Positions 36,332 to 44,745 of a DNA stretch of 52,780 bases are shown here, piece by piece. Within the stretch, counting starts at the first letter, position 1. The number at the start of each line of letters is the position of its first letter. The notes under the pieces were generated by a model. It was not told the DNA's origin and did not search any database. It saw nothing but the letters and a program-made list of their open reading frames with translations. The position numbers and the translations under genes were made by a program. The stretch comes from Pseudomonas sp. (lineage in GTDB: Bacteria; Pseudomonadota; Gammaproteobacteria; Pseudomonadales; Pseudomonadaceae): NCBI GenBank assembly GCA_030699825.1, contig JAUYKV010000001.1:1-52780 (forward strand), written 5' to 3'.

Positions 36332-36693
36332 GAACAGGCCGCCCGACAGCGAAAACGCGCCGCCTGAGCGCCCTCGAAACCGATCACCGAGCAACATTTC
36401 GGAGGTCAGCGCGCCCAAAATTCAGGGTAGGCGCGGTCAATCGACCTCGACAGCCTCAAGTTAGGCCGTTTTCAGCCAGGTCATATCGGCCGACACTGAC
36501 TAAATTTTGATCAGCCTTTGGTCGGTTCTGGATTTTCGGCCTGGCACTAAATATTTCAAGACCGACAGACTGCTAGGAGCCTGGCCTAGAATAGGGTTTT
36601 GATTTTTTCAACACAACATATAGTGATGAAAGCGATAATCCAGCAGCAGATACTGTGATCAAATTTCTATTTCTTGCATTCCCGGACAGCCTC
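36332..36693. other. AT-rich gap at the left edge of the ectoine island
   Basis: About 360 bp with no credible ORF; 36580-36680 is AT-rich. I saw no transposase ends or tRNA. Confidence 0.45.
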
Positions 36694-36721
36694 CTAGGGT
36701 CTGGATACAACCAGACCCTAG
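36694..36721 (-). terminator. Hairpin spanning the TRAP large-permease stop codon
   Basis: CTAGGGTCTGG and CCAGACCCTAG form a perfect 11-bp stem with a 6-base loop. The dctM-type TAG stop lies in the arm. No T-run follows on the minus strand, so it may protect the mRNA end or act as a bidirectional, weak terminator. Confidence 0.6.
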
Positions 36722-38001
36722 CGGAAGGCCAGGTCGCGCAGGAACAGGGTGATCGGCGGGAACATGATCAGCAACACCGACATCAGTAGCAGGATGAGGA
36801 AGAACGGCAGACTACCGCGGATAACCTCAAAGTAGGGCCGCCTGAACACCGCGATGGCGGTGAAGATGTCACAGCCGAAGGGCGGTGTCGCCGAGCCGAT
36901 GGCCGCCTGCAGGGTAATGATGGTGCCCACCAGCACCGGGTCCAGGCCGGACAGGCGCACCGCTGGGGCGAAAATCGGCACCAGGATCAGCATCACCACG
37001 ATCGGGTCGACGAACATGCAGCCAATGAAGAAGGCGATCGAGATGATGATCAGCAGTTCGGTCGGCGAGGCCTGCATCAGGCCGATGCCGCTGAGGATCT
37101 GCTGGGGGATCTGGGCGAAGGAGATTACCCAGGAAAACGCCGAGCCGGCCGCCACCAGGATGAACACTACGGCGGTGATCAGCCCGGTGGACAGGGCGAT
37201 GCTGGACAGGTCGGAGAGCTTGACCCGGCGAAAGATCAGCACCTCCAGGATCAGCGCATAGAGCACCGACACCGCGGCGGCTTCGGTGGGGCTGAACACC
37301 CCGGTGTAGATGCCACCGATGGTCATCACCGGCAGCAGTAGCGGCAGGATGGCGCGGCGGCAGGTACGCAGGCGTTCGCTCCAGCTGAATTTCTCGCCGC
37401 GGGGAATGCCCGCCAGCCGCGCGTAGAAGTAGCAGTAACCGGCCAGCAGCACCATCAGCAGCAGGCCGGGGCCGATGCCGGCGATGAACAGTTCGGCCAC
37501 CGAGGTGCCCGAGACCACGCCATAGATGATCATGCCGATGCTCGGCGGAATCAGCAGGGCGATATCCGAGGCGTTGATGATCAGCGCCATGGCGAAGCTG
37601 TCTTTGTAGCCCTGCTGCAGCATCTTCGGCCGCATGATGCTGCCCACCCCGACCACGGTTGCCTGTGTCGAGCCGGACAAGGCGCCGAACATCGCGCAGC
37701 TCAGCGCGGTGGTGACCGCCATGCCGCCGCGCACGTGGCCGACGAAGGCCATGGCCACGTCCAGCAGCCGATTGGCCGTGGCCCCGCGAGTGATGATGTC
37801 GGCGGCGAGGATGAACATCGGCACCGCCACTAGGGCGGAAGGACGGATGCCGGCGATCATCTGCTGGATGAGGAACTCCGGGCCCATTTTGAAGAAAAAC
37901 AGGAAGCCGGCGGCGGCGGCGGCCAGCAGGGTGGTCATCATGGGGAAGCCTGCCAGCAGCAGTACCAGCATGATGAGCAGGAGGGCAGTGGTCATATCCA
38001 T
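36718..38001 (-). CDS. uehC: TRAP transporter large permease (DctM/UehC-like)
   Basis: The 427-residue membrane translocator of a tripartite ATP-independent periplasmic transporter, with about 12 hydrophobic segments and DctM blocks such as SGSTQATVVGVGSIMRP and PPSIGMIIYGVVSGTS. Sodium-driven uptake is expected. The small permease gene lies 11 bp upstream. Assignment to ectoine rests on resemblance, from memory, to TeaC/UehC and on the surrounding catabolic genes; the binding protein is encoded 4.8 kb away on the other strand. Confidence 0.88.
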   Translation of the reverse strand: MDMTTALLLIMLVLLLAGFPMMTTLLAAAAAGFLFFFKMGPEFLIQQMIAGIRPSALVAVPMFILAADIITRGATANRLLDVAMAFVGHVRGGMAVTTALSCAMFGALSGSTQATVVGVGSIMRPKMLQQGYKDSFAMALIINASDIALLIPPSIGMIIYGVVSGTSVAELFIAGIGPGLLLMVLLAGYCYFYARLAGIPRGEKFSWSERLRTCRRAILPLLLPVMTIGGIYTGVFSPTEAAAVSVLYALILEVLIFRRVKLSDLSSIALSTGLITAVVFILVAAGSAFSWVISFAQIPQQILSGIGLMQASPTELLIIISIAFFIGCMFVDPIVVMLILVPIFAPAVRLSGLDPVLVGTIITLQAAIGSATPPFGCDIFTAIAVFRRPYFEVIRGSLPFFLILLLMSVLLIMFPPITLFLRDLAFR

Positions 38002-38012
38002 GCGGCGCGGCC

Positions 38013-38555
38013 TCAGGCTTGTGGCGGGAGAGGGGCATCGATATGCCGCGGCGGTGCCTCGCGGCAGCCGAGCAGTACCAGCAGCTGGATGAAGGCATGG
38101 CGCAGGAACTGCAGGCCGCTCATGCCCAGACCCAGGGGGATCAGCAGGTAGATGTAGTGCAGCGGCACCTGCAGCGCCGAGGAGGCGCGACCGATACGTG
38201 CGGCCGATTGCACATAACCGATCGACGCCCAGGTCAGCCAGAGCAGCAGAAAGGCGGTGAGCAGGTTGATCAGCAGCAGGCTGGCGGCGGCCGGCTTGCC
38301 GGTCAGTTGCTCGACGAAGGCGCTCATGCTGATGTGGCGGTTGTGCCGCGCGGCATAGCTGCAGCCGATGAAGGTGACGAAGATGATCAGGAACTGATTG
38401 AGTTCCTCGGAGAAGTACAGACTCTGATTGAACAGGTAGCGACCGAATACATTGCCGACCGAGTTCAGCGCCATAAGCAGGATCGAGCCAGCGAGGATAA
38501 ACGCCTCGAGCTTCTCCAGCAGCCAGTCCAGCTTATGCAACCAAGCCATTGCCAT
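38013..38555 (-). CDS. uehB: TRAP transporter small permease (DctQ/UehB-like)
   Basis: A 180-residue protein with four membrane segments (about 16-36, 50-68, 92-113, 132-152) and the DctQ pattern FLIIFVTFIGCSYAARHNRHISM. It pairs with the large permease in one membrane complex. The start is ATG 38555 or 38549. The 142-bp AT-rich gap to the enuR-like gene upstream probably holds its own promoter, possibly with the partial dyad ACCA-N7-TGGT at about 38649-38665. Confidence 0.87.
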   Translation of the reverse strand: MAMAWLHKLDWLLEKLEAFILAGSILLMALNSVGNVFGRYLFNQSLYFSEELNQFLIIFVTFIGCSYAARHNRHISMSAFVEQLTGKPAAASLLLINLLTAFLLLWLTWASIGYVQSAARIGRASSALQVPLHYIYLLIPLGLGMSGLQFLRHAFIQLLVLLGCREAPPRHIDAPLPPQA

Positions 38556-38697
38556 CTCCAGTCTGTTGCCGCGGCGACAGACATTTTTATTGTTGTGGAG
38601 GCTAGACAGTATATCCGCTCAAAAACCATGTCAATTAAATATTTGAACCAGTACATATGGTCTATTTTCGTGAACATGAACTGCTTTGTGTGCTGCC

Positions 38698-40098
38698 TTA
38701 GAACACGAAATGCATCGGTGCCGGCGTTTCGTCCAGTAAACCATTGAGTGTGGTCAGGCCGCTCTGCAGGCGCGAGCGACTCTGCTCGGCCCCCAGGCTG
38801 ATGCGCACGTGCTGGTTGCTACGGTCGGCAGTCGCCAGGAAAGGTTCTGCAGGGAAGATCATCACCCCTTCCTGGCGTGCACGGCGGGCGAACTTCTCCG
38901 GCTGCCAGTGAGCCGGCAGTTCGGCCCAGATATGCATACCGTTGGGGTGGGCCTTGTAACGACAGCCGGTCAATAGCTCGCGGGCCATCAGTTGGCGTGC
39001 CGCAAACTCCTGCTGCTGAAAGGCGATCATGCGCTCGAGGGTACCGTCCTGCATCCACCAGCTGGCGATCTCGAAGGGCATCAGGGTGGCCATCCAGGTG
39101 GTGCTGCGCAGCCGACCAATGGCTTGCTGCACCAGGTGTGGCGGAGTAACCAGGTAGCCGGCGCGCACGCCCGGCAGGGTCACCTTGGTCAGGCTGGTGG
39201 CGTAGAAACTACGTTCCGGTATCAGCGCCGACAGCGGCGGCGTTCGATCCGGCTGCAGCGCGCCGTAGACATCGTCTTCGACCACGGTCAGGTCGTAGCG
39301 TCGGGCCAGTTCGGCAATGGCCTGGCGGCGTTCGCTGCCCATGGTGTCGCTGGTCGGGTTGTTCATGGTCGGGGTGCAGAACAGCACGCGAGCACCGCCC
39401 TGGCGGCAGGCGGCCTCCAAGGCCTCGGGCAGCAGGCCCTGATCATCGGTGGCCAGGCCCTTGAGGTGAAAGTGCAAGGTCTGCGCCAGGGCCAACAGCA
39501 GCATGCAGGTCTCCTGTTCGCAGAGCACCGTGTCGCCGGGTTTGAGTACCGTCGCCATGGCGATGGTCAGGGCGTGCGCGGTGCCGTTGCAGAACAGCAT
39601 GTGGTCGGGGTTGGCAGGCATCTTCTGCTGGGCCAGCCAGGCGCAGACCACGTCGCGGTGCTGGGTCAGGCCCTGGGTCGGGTGGAAAGAGGTGATGAAA
39701 TCGTCGCGCCCCTCACGGGACAGGCGCTCGAGACCCTCGCGGTAGAGCTTGACGTGGCGTGCCGTGCACACCGGATGGGCGGTGGACAGGTCGATGCCGC
39801 GACTGGGGTCCTCATGCTCGTCGGTGGACAGGTAGTCCGATTCGTGGCTGACGTGGCGGCTGCGCACGAAGGTACCGCTGCCGACCTGGGCGTAGATGGC
39901 ACCCTGCTTCTCGGCATGGGCGTAGGCGTTACTCACCGTCTGCACGCTGACCCCAAGGGTCTCGGCCAATTCACGGTGGGTCGGTAGTTTGCTACCTGGC
40001 TGCAGCACGCCAGCGGCAATCGCTTCGTTGAGGGCGTTGCCGATGGCCAGGTATTTAGGCTGGCCGGAGCGAATAAAGGGTTTCAGGTCAATTGTCAT
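38698..40098 (-). CDS. enuR: MocR/GntR-family PLP-dependent regulator of ectoine use (EnuR-like)
   Basis: A 466-residue fusion of a winged HTH (about 10-78; LPTHRELAETLGVSVQTVSN) and a class I aminotransferase fold with the PLP lysine K305 in TSLTKVTLPGVRAGY. In marine and soil proteobacteria EnuR represses ectoine uptake and catabolic genes and is induced by pathway intermediates such as acetyl-diaminobutyrate. Its place between the TRAP permeases and doeAB, divergent from doeA, fits. A 20-bp palindrome lies 45 bp upstream of its start. The name is inferred from family plus context. Confidence 0.87.
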   Translation of the reverse strand: MTIDLKPFIRSGQPKYLAIGNALNEAIAAGVLQPGSKLPTHRELAETLGVSVQTVSNAYAHAEKQGAIYAQVGSGTFVRSRHVSHESDYLSTDEHEDPSRGIDLSTAHPVCTARHVKLYREGLERLSREGRDDFITSFHPTQGLTQHRDVVCAWLAQQKMPANPDHMLFCNGTAHALTIAMATVLKPGDTVLCEQETCMLLLALAQTLHFHLKGLATDDQGLLPEALEAACRQGGARVLFCTPTMNNPTSDTMGSERRQAIAELARRYDLTVVEDDVYGALQPDRTPPLSALIPERSFYATSLTKVTLPGVRAGYLVTPPHLVQQAIGRLRSTTWMATLMPFEIASWWMQDGTLERMIAFQQQEFAARQLMARELLTGCRYKAHPNGMHIWAELPAHWQPEKFARRARQEGVMIFPAEPFLATADRSNQHVRISLGAEQSRSRLQSGLTTLNGLLDETPAPMHFVF

Positions 40099-40143
40099 AG
40101 AACAATAAATCCCTTGACGATGAATGTAATGATAATAGTATGA

Positions 40144-40163
40144 AGGTCAATCGACATTGACCT
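40144..40163. promoter_or_regulatory. Candidate EnuR operator
   Basis: AGGTCAAT-CGAC-ATTGACCT, a perfect 8-bp dyad with 4-bp spacer, lies between the divergent enuR and doeA transcription units. It contains TTGACC that could act as a rightward -35 element. A TACAAT at 40196-40201 resembles a -10 hexamer, though its spacing to TTGACC is too long for a standard promoter. Confidence 0.65.
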
Positions 40164-40259
40164 GTATTTGCTACGGTCACTTTAGCAGAATTCAGTACAA
40201 TTATATGCGCCGCGATCGCCTCGATCGCATGTCAGGCCCTCGGGGGTCGAGGAGGACAC

Positions 40260-40463
40260 ATGGATAAGCAAGTGTCACATCCACCTCAGGTCAATGGCAG
40301 GCGTGCATTTCCCTGCATGCCCGTCCGCCACGGCATTCGCCGGCGCGCTCCGCAAGTAATTTCTCCGGCCGCAGGCCGGATGAACTCCGCTCCAGGGCTC
40401 AAGGCCCATGGGGTAGTTATGGGTTTGAACGCCACTGCGTTCATTTTCGAGATGCTGTCATGA
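40260..40463 (+). CDS. Possible small leader ORF coupled to doeA
   Basis: A 67-codon frame with a strong GAGGAGG ribosome site and an ATG five to seven bases later. It ends in an ATGA overlap with the doeA start. The predicted peptide (MDKQVSHPPQVNGRRAFPCM...) is basic and shows no domain known to me. It may be a translated leader that couples or regulates doeA, a lineage-specific small protein, or chance in GC-rich DNA. The doeA start itself has only a weak ribosome site. Confidence 0.4.
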   Translation: MDKQVSHPPQVNGRRAFPCMPVRHGIRRRAPQVISPAAGRMNSAPGLKAHGVVMGLNATAFIFEMLS

Positions 40464-41647
40464 GTGAAATCGCTTTGAATTTCAGCCGTGAAGAGTACGC
40501 CCAGCGTCTGGCCAAGGTGCGCAGCGCCATGGCCGAACGAGGGATCACGACGCTGATCGTGCATGATCCATCCAACATGGCCTGGCTCACCGGCTATGAC
40601 GGCTGGTCTTTCTATACCCCGCAATGCGTGGTGGTCGGCCAGCACGGCAACCCGTTGTGGTACGGCCGCGGCATCGACGCCAACGGCGCGCGGCGCACCG
40701 TCTACCTGCCGGAGGAGGACATCGCCTCCTACAGCGACCGCTATGTAATGAACCCGCCGCACCACGCCCTCGACTACCTGTGCCAGGAAGTGCTGCCGGC
40801 GCGGGGCTGGATCGGCGGCGTGATCGGCGTGGAAATGGACAACTATTACTACAGCGCCACGTCGCACCAGGCGCTGCAGCGCGGTCTGCCGCAGGCGCAA
40901 CTGGTGGATGCCACCGGGCTGGTCAACTGGTGCCGGGCGATTAAGTCGCCGACGGAAATCGAGTACATGCGCGTGGCCGCTCGGATCGTCGAGAACATGC
41001 ACCGGGCGATCATCGAAATGGTCGAGCCTGGTCTGCCGAAGAACGTGCTGGTGGGCGAGATTTACCGGGTGGCCTGTGTTGGCCACGAGGGCAAGTTCGG
41101 CGACTACCCGGCCATCGTGCCCATGTTGCCTTCCGGTAAGGATGCTTCGGCACCGCACCTGACCTGGGACGACCGGCCCTTCAAGAAGGGCGAGGGCACC
41201 TTCTTCGAGATCGCCGGCTGCCACAAGCGCTACCACTGCCCGCTTTCACGCACCCTTTATCTGGGTGAGCCGTCGATGGCCTTTCGCAAGGCCGAGGAGG
41301 CGATCAATGCCGGTCTCGAAGCCGGCCTGGCTGTGGCCAAGCCCGGCAATACCTGCGGCGACATCGCCCGCGAGCTGAACAGCACTCTGCGCCGCTATGG
41401 TTATGACCGCGGCGATAACCGCTGCGGCTACCCGATCGGGCTGAGCTATCCGCCGGATTGGGGCGAGCGCACCATGAGCCTGCGCGAGAGTGACACTGCG
41501 GTGTTGCAACCGGGCATGACCTTCCACTTCATGCCGGGCTTGTGGCTGGACGACTGGGGGCTGGAGACCACAGAAAGCATTCTGATCACCGAAAGCGGGG
41601 TGGAAACCTTTTGCGACTTCCCGCGACAGTTGTTTGTGAAGGCCTGA
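40460..41647 (+). CDS. doeA: Ectoine hydrolase
   Basis: Opens the ectoine ring to N-alpha-acetyl-L-2,4-diaminobutyrate (and the gamma isomer). A 395-residue creatinase/prolidase-like (M24) protein. The blocks DPSNMAWLTGYDGWSFY, GVEMDNYYYSA, DATGLVNWCRAIKSPTEIEY, SYPPDWGERTMSLR and TFHFMPGLWLDDWGLE are those of DoeA/EutD. First catabolic gene rightward from the enuR operator; doeB follows after one base. Well supported by sequence and context. Confidence 0.95.
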   Translation: MSEIALNFSREEYAQRLAKVRSAMAERGITTLIVHDPSNMAWLTGYDGWSFYTPQCVVVGQHGNPLWYGRGIDANGARRTVYLPEEDIASYSDRYVMNPPHHALDYLCQEVLPARGWIGGVIGVEMDNYYYSATSHQALQRGLPQAQLVDATGLVNWCRAIKSPTEIEYMRVAARIVENMHRAIIEMVEPGLPKNVLVGEIYRVACVGHEGKFGDYPAIVPMLPSGKDASAPHLTWDDRPFKKGEGTFFEIAGCHKRYHCPLSRTLYLGEPSMAFRKAEEAINAGLEAGLAVAKPGNTCGDIARELNSTLRRYGYDRGDNRCGYPIGLSYPPDWGERTMSLRESDTAVLQPGMTFHFMPGLWLDDWGLETTESILITESGVETFCDFPRQLFVKA

Positions 41648-41648
41648 G

Positions 41649-42722
41649 ATGAGTAGCGCAACCATGAATATTGCAACCGAAGCGGAACTGCAAACGAGCA
41701 TGCATTCGAGCGTCCCCGAGACGCGTGCAACCACCCTTAGTGCAACCGTTGATTTCGACCAAGATGGTGTACAGCACGGCTTTCTCAAGCTGCCGTATTC
41801 CCACGATCAATCGGCTTGGGGCTGCATCATGATCCCCATCAGCGTGGTGAAGAACGGCACGGGCCCCACTGCGCTGCTCACCGGCGGCAACCACGGCGAC
41901 GAGTACGAAGGCATCACCAGCCTGCTCAAACTGGCCAATGAGTTGCGCGCCGAAGACGTGCGCGGGCGGGTCATCATCGTGCCGGCGATGAACTACCCTG
42001 CGGTACAGAATGGCAGCCGTACCTCGCCGATCGACAAGGGCAACATGAATCGCTCCTTCCCCGGCAGCCCTACTGGCAGCATGACCGAGCGCATCGCCGA
42101 TTACTTTCAGCGTTACCTGATTCCGTTATGCGACTACGCCCTGGATATCCATTCCGGCGGCAAGACCCTGGACATCCTGCCGTTCGCCGCGGCCCACCGG
42201 CTGCCCGACCCGCAGCAGGAAGCCAAGTGCATCGAGGGTGCGCGGCTGTTCGGCACCGCCGCCAGCATGATCCTCTTCGAACTGGACGCCGCCTCGCTGT
42301 ACGACACGGCGGTGGAGGTCCAGGGCAAGGTGTTCGTCACCACTGAGTTGCGTGGTGGCGGCACTAGCACCCCCGAAACCATGGCCCTGGCCGACCGTGG
42401 GGTGCGCAATTTTCTCAAGTTCGCCGGGATTCTCGACGGTGAGCCGGAGCTAGCAAATGAGCCATCGATGCAGTTGGATATGCCCGATGCCAGCTGCTAT
42501 GTGCAGAGCACCCATCGCGGCATTCTCGAACTCACCCGCAGTCTGGGTGACCGACTGCGGCAAGGCGATCTGGTGGCGCGGGTGCATGCCTTTGAACGCA
42601 CCGGCACGCCGGCTGTGGAGTATCGCGCGGAACGGAATGGCCTGCTGGTCGCCCGGCGTTTTCCCGCATTGGTGGACATCGGCGACACCTTGGCGGTGAT
42701 CGCCGACATTGTCGAAGGTTGA
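41649..42722 (+). CDS. doeB: N-alpha-acetyl-L-2,4-diaminobutyrate deacetylase
   Basis: Removes acetate from acetyl-diaminobutyrate. A 357-residue zinc deacylase of the aspartoacylase/succinylglutamate desuccinylase fold, with zinc ligands H82 and E85 in GGNHGDEYEG and H168 in LDIHSGGKT, and the substrate-binding NMNRSFPGSPTGSMTERIA block. The start is one base after the doeA stop; an alternative Met lies five codons later. Fits DoeB/EutE in family and position. Confidence 0.94.
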   Translation: MSSATMNIATEAELQTSMHSSVPETRATTLSATVDFDQDGVQHGFLKLPYSHDQSAWGCIMIPISVVKNGTGPTALLTGGNHGDEYEGITSLLKLANELRAEDVRGRVIIVPAMNYPAVQNGSRTSPIDKGNMNRSFPGSPTGSMTERIADYFQRYLIPLCDYALDIHSGGKTLDILPFAAAHRLPDPQQEAKCIEGARLFGTAASMILFELDAASLYDTAVEVQGKVFVTTELRGGGTSTPETMALADRGVRNFLKFAGILDGEPELANEPSMQLDMPDASCYVQSTHRGILELTRSLGDRLRQGDLVARVHAFERTGTPAVEYRAERNGLLVARRFPALVDIGDTLAVIADIVEG

Positions 42723-42778
42723 AGACAAGCAGGTTCAGTCGTACCTATACCTACATAAAAAGAAGCGGAGATCTCAGC

Positions 42779-43816
42779 ATGAGCACACTAAGCACACTGA
42801 AGAAAGCGGCCCTGGCCGCAGCGATGGGCCTGGCCCTGATCGGCCAGTCCGGCCTGGCTGCGGCTGCCGAGGAATGGAAGTTCGCCCTCGAGGAGATCAG
42901 CGGCAGCGTGCAGGACGCCTATGCGCAGAAGTTCAAACAGCTGATCGAGGAGAAGAGCAGTGGCAAGATCAGCGTCACCGTCTATCCCTACGGCGCTTTA
43001 GGCGAGTCGGAAGACCTCACCGAGCTGGTGGCCAACGGTGTCCTGCAGTTCACCCACGGTTCGACTGGCATTCTCGGATCGACCGCGCCGGGTATGCAGG
43101 TGTTCTCGGTACCTTACCTGCTGTCCCAGGACAACCAGATCAACCTCAAACTGCTGACCGAGAGTCCGACCATCTACGGCCCCATTGCCGACAAGCTGAA
43201 GACCCGCAACCTGCGCTTGCTGAGCATGTACCCGGAAGGCGATATGGTCTGGACCACAAACAAGGTGGTGCGCAAGCCGGCCGACTTCGCCAATGTGAAG
43301 ATGCGCGTGATGGCTTCGCCGATGCTGGTGGAGACCTACAAATCGTTCGGCGCGGTGCCGACGCCGCTGCCTTACTCCGAGGTCTATGGTGCCCTGCAAC
43401 TGAAGATGATCGACGGCCAGGAGAACCCGGTCTTCGCCATCGAGGAAATGAAGTTCTATGAGGTCAACGATGTCATGACCTGGTCGGGCCATCAGCAGTT
43501 CACCGTCGCCGTACTGTCCAGCGAGTCCTGGTACCAGGGCCTGCCGGTCGAGCAGCGCAAGCTCATCGACGAAACCGTGGAGGAGTTGGCACCTTACATC
43601 TTCGAAACCCAGGTCAGGTACAACGATGAGCGTCTGGAAAAGATCAAGCAGGCCAAGCCGGGCATCCAACTGGTGCGTCTGAACCAGGACGAGCAGGCCG
43701 CTTTCCGCGAGGCCAGCCAGCCGATGCGTAAAAAGCTGGTAGAGCTGGCCGGCCCCGAAGCTGGTGCCGCGCTCGAGGCCCTGGAGCAGGAAATCACCGA
43801 ACTGGAAAAGCAGTAA
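42779..43816 (+). CDS. uehA: TRAP transporter substrate-binding protein (UehA/TeaA-like)
   Basis: Periplasmic ligand-binding component of the TRAP transporter. From ATG 42779 (GCGGAG upstream) it has 345 residues with a signal peptide (about 1-30, ending AAAA-E). The DctP-family block ANVKMRVMASPMLVETYKSF contains the conserved ligand-binding Arg176, followed by LKMIDGQENP. Ectoine or hydroxyectoine as ligand is inferred from the cluster. The permease genes lie beyond enuR and doeAB on the opposite strand. A strong terminator follows. Confidence 0.9.
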   Translation: MSTLSTLKKAALAAAMGLALIGQSGLAAAAEEWKFALEEISGSVQDAYAQKFKQLIEEKSSGKISVTVYPYGALGESEDLTELVANGVLQFTHGSTGILGSTAPGMQVFSVPYLLSQDNQINLKLLTESPTIYGPIADKLKTRNLRLLSMYPEGDMVWTTNKVVRKPADFANVKMRVMASPMLVETYKSFGAVPTPLPYSEVYGALQLKMIDGQENPVFAIEEMKFYEVNDVMTWSGHQQFTVAVLSSESWYQGLPVEQRKLIDETVEELAPYIFETQVRYNDERLEKIKQAKPGIQLVRLNQDEQAAFREASQPMRKKLVELAGPEAGAALEALEQEITELEKQ

Positions 43817-43825
43817 GCCCTGTTG

Positions 43826-43852
43826 CCGGCGGGTCATTCCGCCGGTTTTTTT
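43826..43852 (+). terminator. Intrinsic terminator after uehA
   Basis: CCGGCGG and CCGCCGG pair around GTCATT and are followed by seven T. It closes the doeA-doeB-uehA unit. Confidence 0.95.
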
Positions 43853-44023
43853 GTGTTGCCCTGTCTCGGGCGGGCAGCCGTTCTGGGCTAGCGCGCAGGA
43901 TGGGTCGGGCCGCACAGGTTGAGCACAGCACACCTATGCTGCAAGTTGCGCCCAGCAACACCTATGCCGATCAACCTCGTCGCATGTGGCGGGGTACGGC
44001 CTTTTTTCGCCGTGGAGCGGTTT

Positions 44024-44500
44024 ATGCGTCTGGACAGCTACGACCTGAAGATTCTGCGCATCCTGCAGAGCAATGGGCGGATCACCAAATCCAGCCTGGC
44101 CGAAGCCATCAACCTGTCGATCAGTCCCTGCTGGGAGCGGGTCAAGCGCCTGGAAGAGGCCGGTATCATCCGCGGCTATGGCGCCCAACTGAACACCGAA
44201 ATCCTGCTCAAGCGTGCCTCGGTTATGGTCGAAATCAGCCTCAAGCAACATAGCCGCGAAGCCTTCCTGCGTTTTGAAAACGCCATGCAGGACTGTCCAG
44301 AAGTCACTGAGTGCTACGCCACCGGCGGCGGTATCGACTATATCGTCAAGGTCATGGCGCGCGATATCGACCAGTACCAGCGCCTGATCGACCGCTGGTT
44401 GATGGCCGACCTGGGCATCGAGCGCTACTTCACCTACATCGTCACCAAGACCATCAAGCACAGCGAACCACCGCTGTTGCTGGATGGTGAAGAAGTCTAG
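44024..44500 (+). CDS. Lrp/AsnC-family regulator of the ectoine cluster
   Basis: A 158-residue regulator with an N-terminal HTH (about 1-60; SSLAEAINLSISPCWERVKR) and a C-terminal RAM ligand-binding domain (about 65-145). ATG 44024 has GTGGAG upstream. AsnC/DoeX-type regulators are standard members of ectoine catabolic clusters and act as activators together with EnuR. It lies at the head of the second block (doeC onwards), from which it is separated by 245 bp without other features. Confidence 0.9.
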   Translation: MRLDSYDLKILRILQSNGRITKSSLAEAINLSISPCWERVKRLEEAGIIRGYGAQLNTEILLKRASVMVEISLKQHSREAFLRFENAMQDCPEVTECYATGGGIDYIVKVMARDIDQYQRLIDRWLMADLGIERYFTYIVTKTIKHSEPPLLLDGEEV

Positions 44501-44745
44501 TCGGTACTTCTGTAAACCTTCCCGAACCCGCCCGGTGTAGCCGTTTTTCCTGCCTGCTGCAGCCCGGTCAGCCGCACAGAAAAAAACCTCGGCAAGCCAC
44601 CGGCAAAGAAAAAAAACACAGTCCACTCGCCCCCTTGAAGAGAAAAAGTCGCTGACCGACTAGCCCTAAAGTGGGAGCCGTACACACGCACCACGTCCTG
44701 CGCCGCGAACTCGCCGCAGCCAGGCAAGTAGAGGGGACACCGTCC

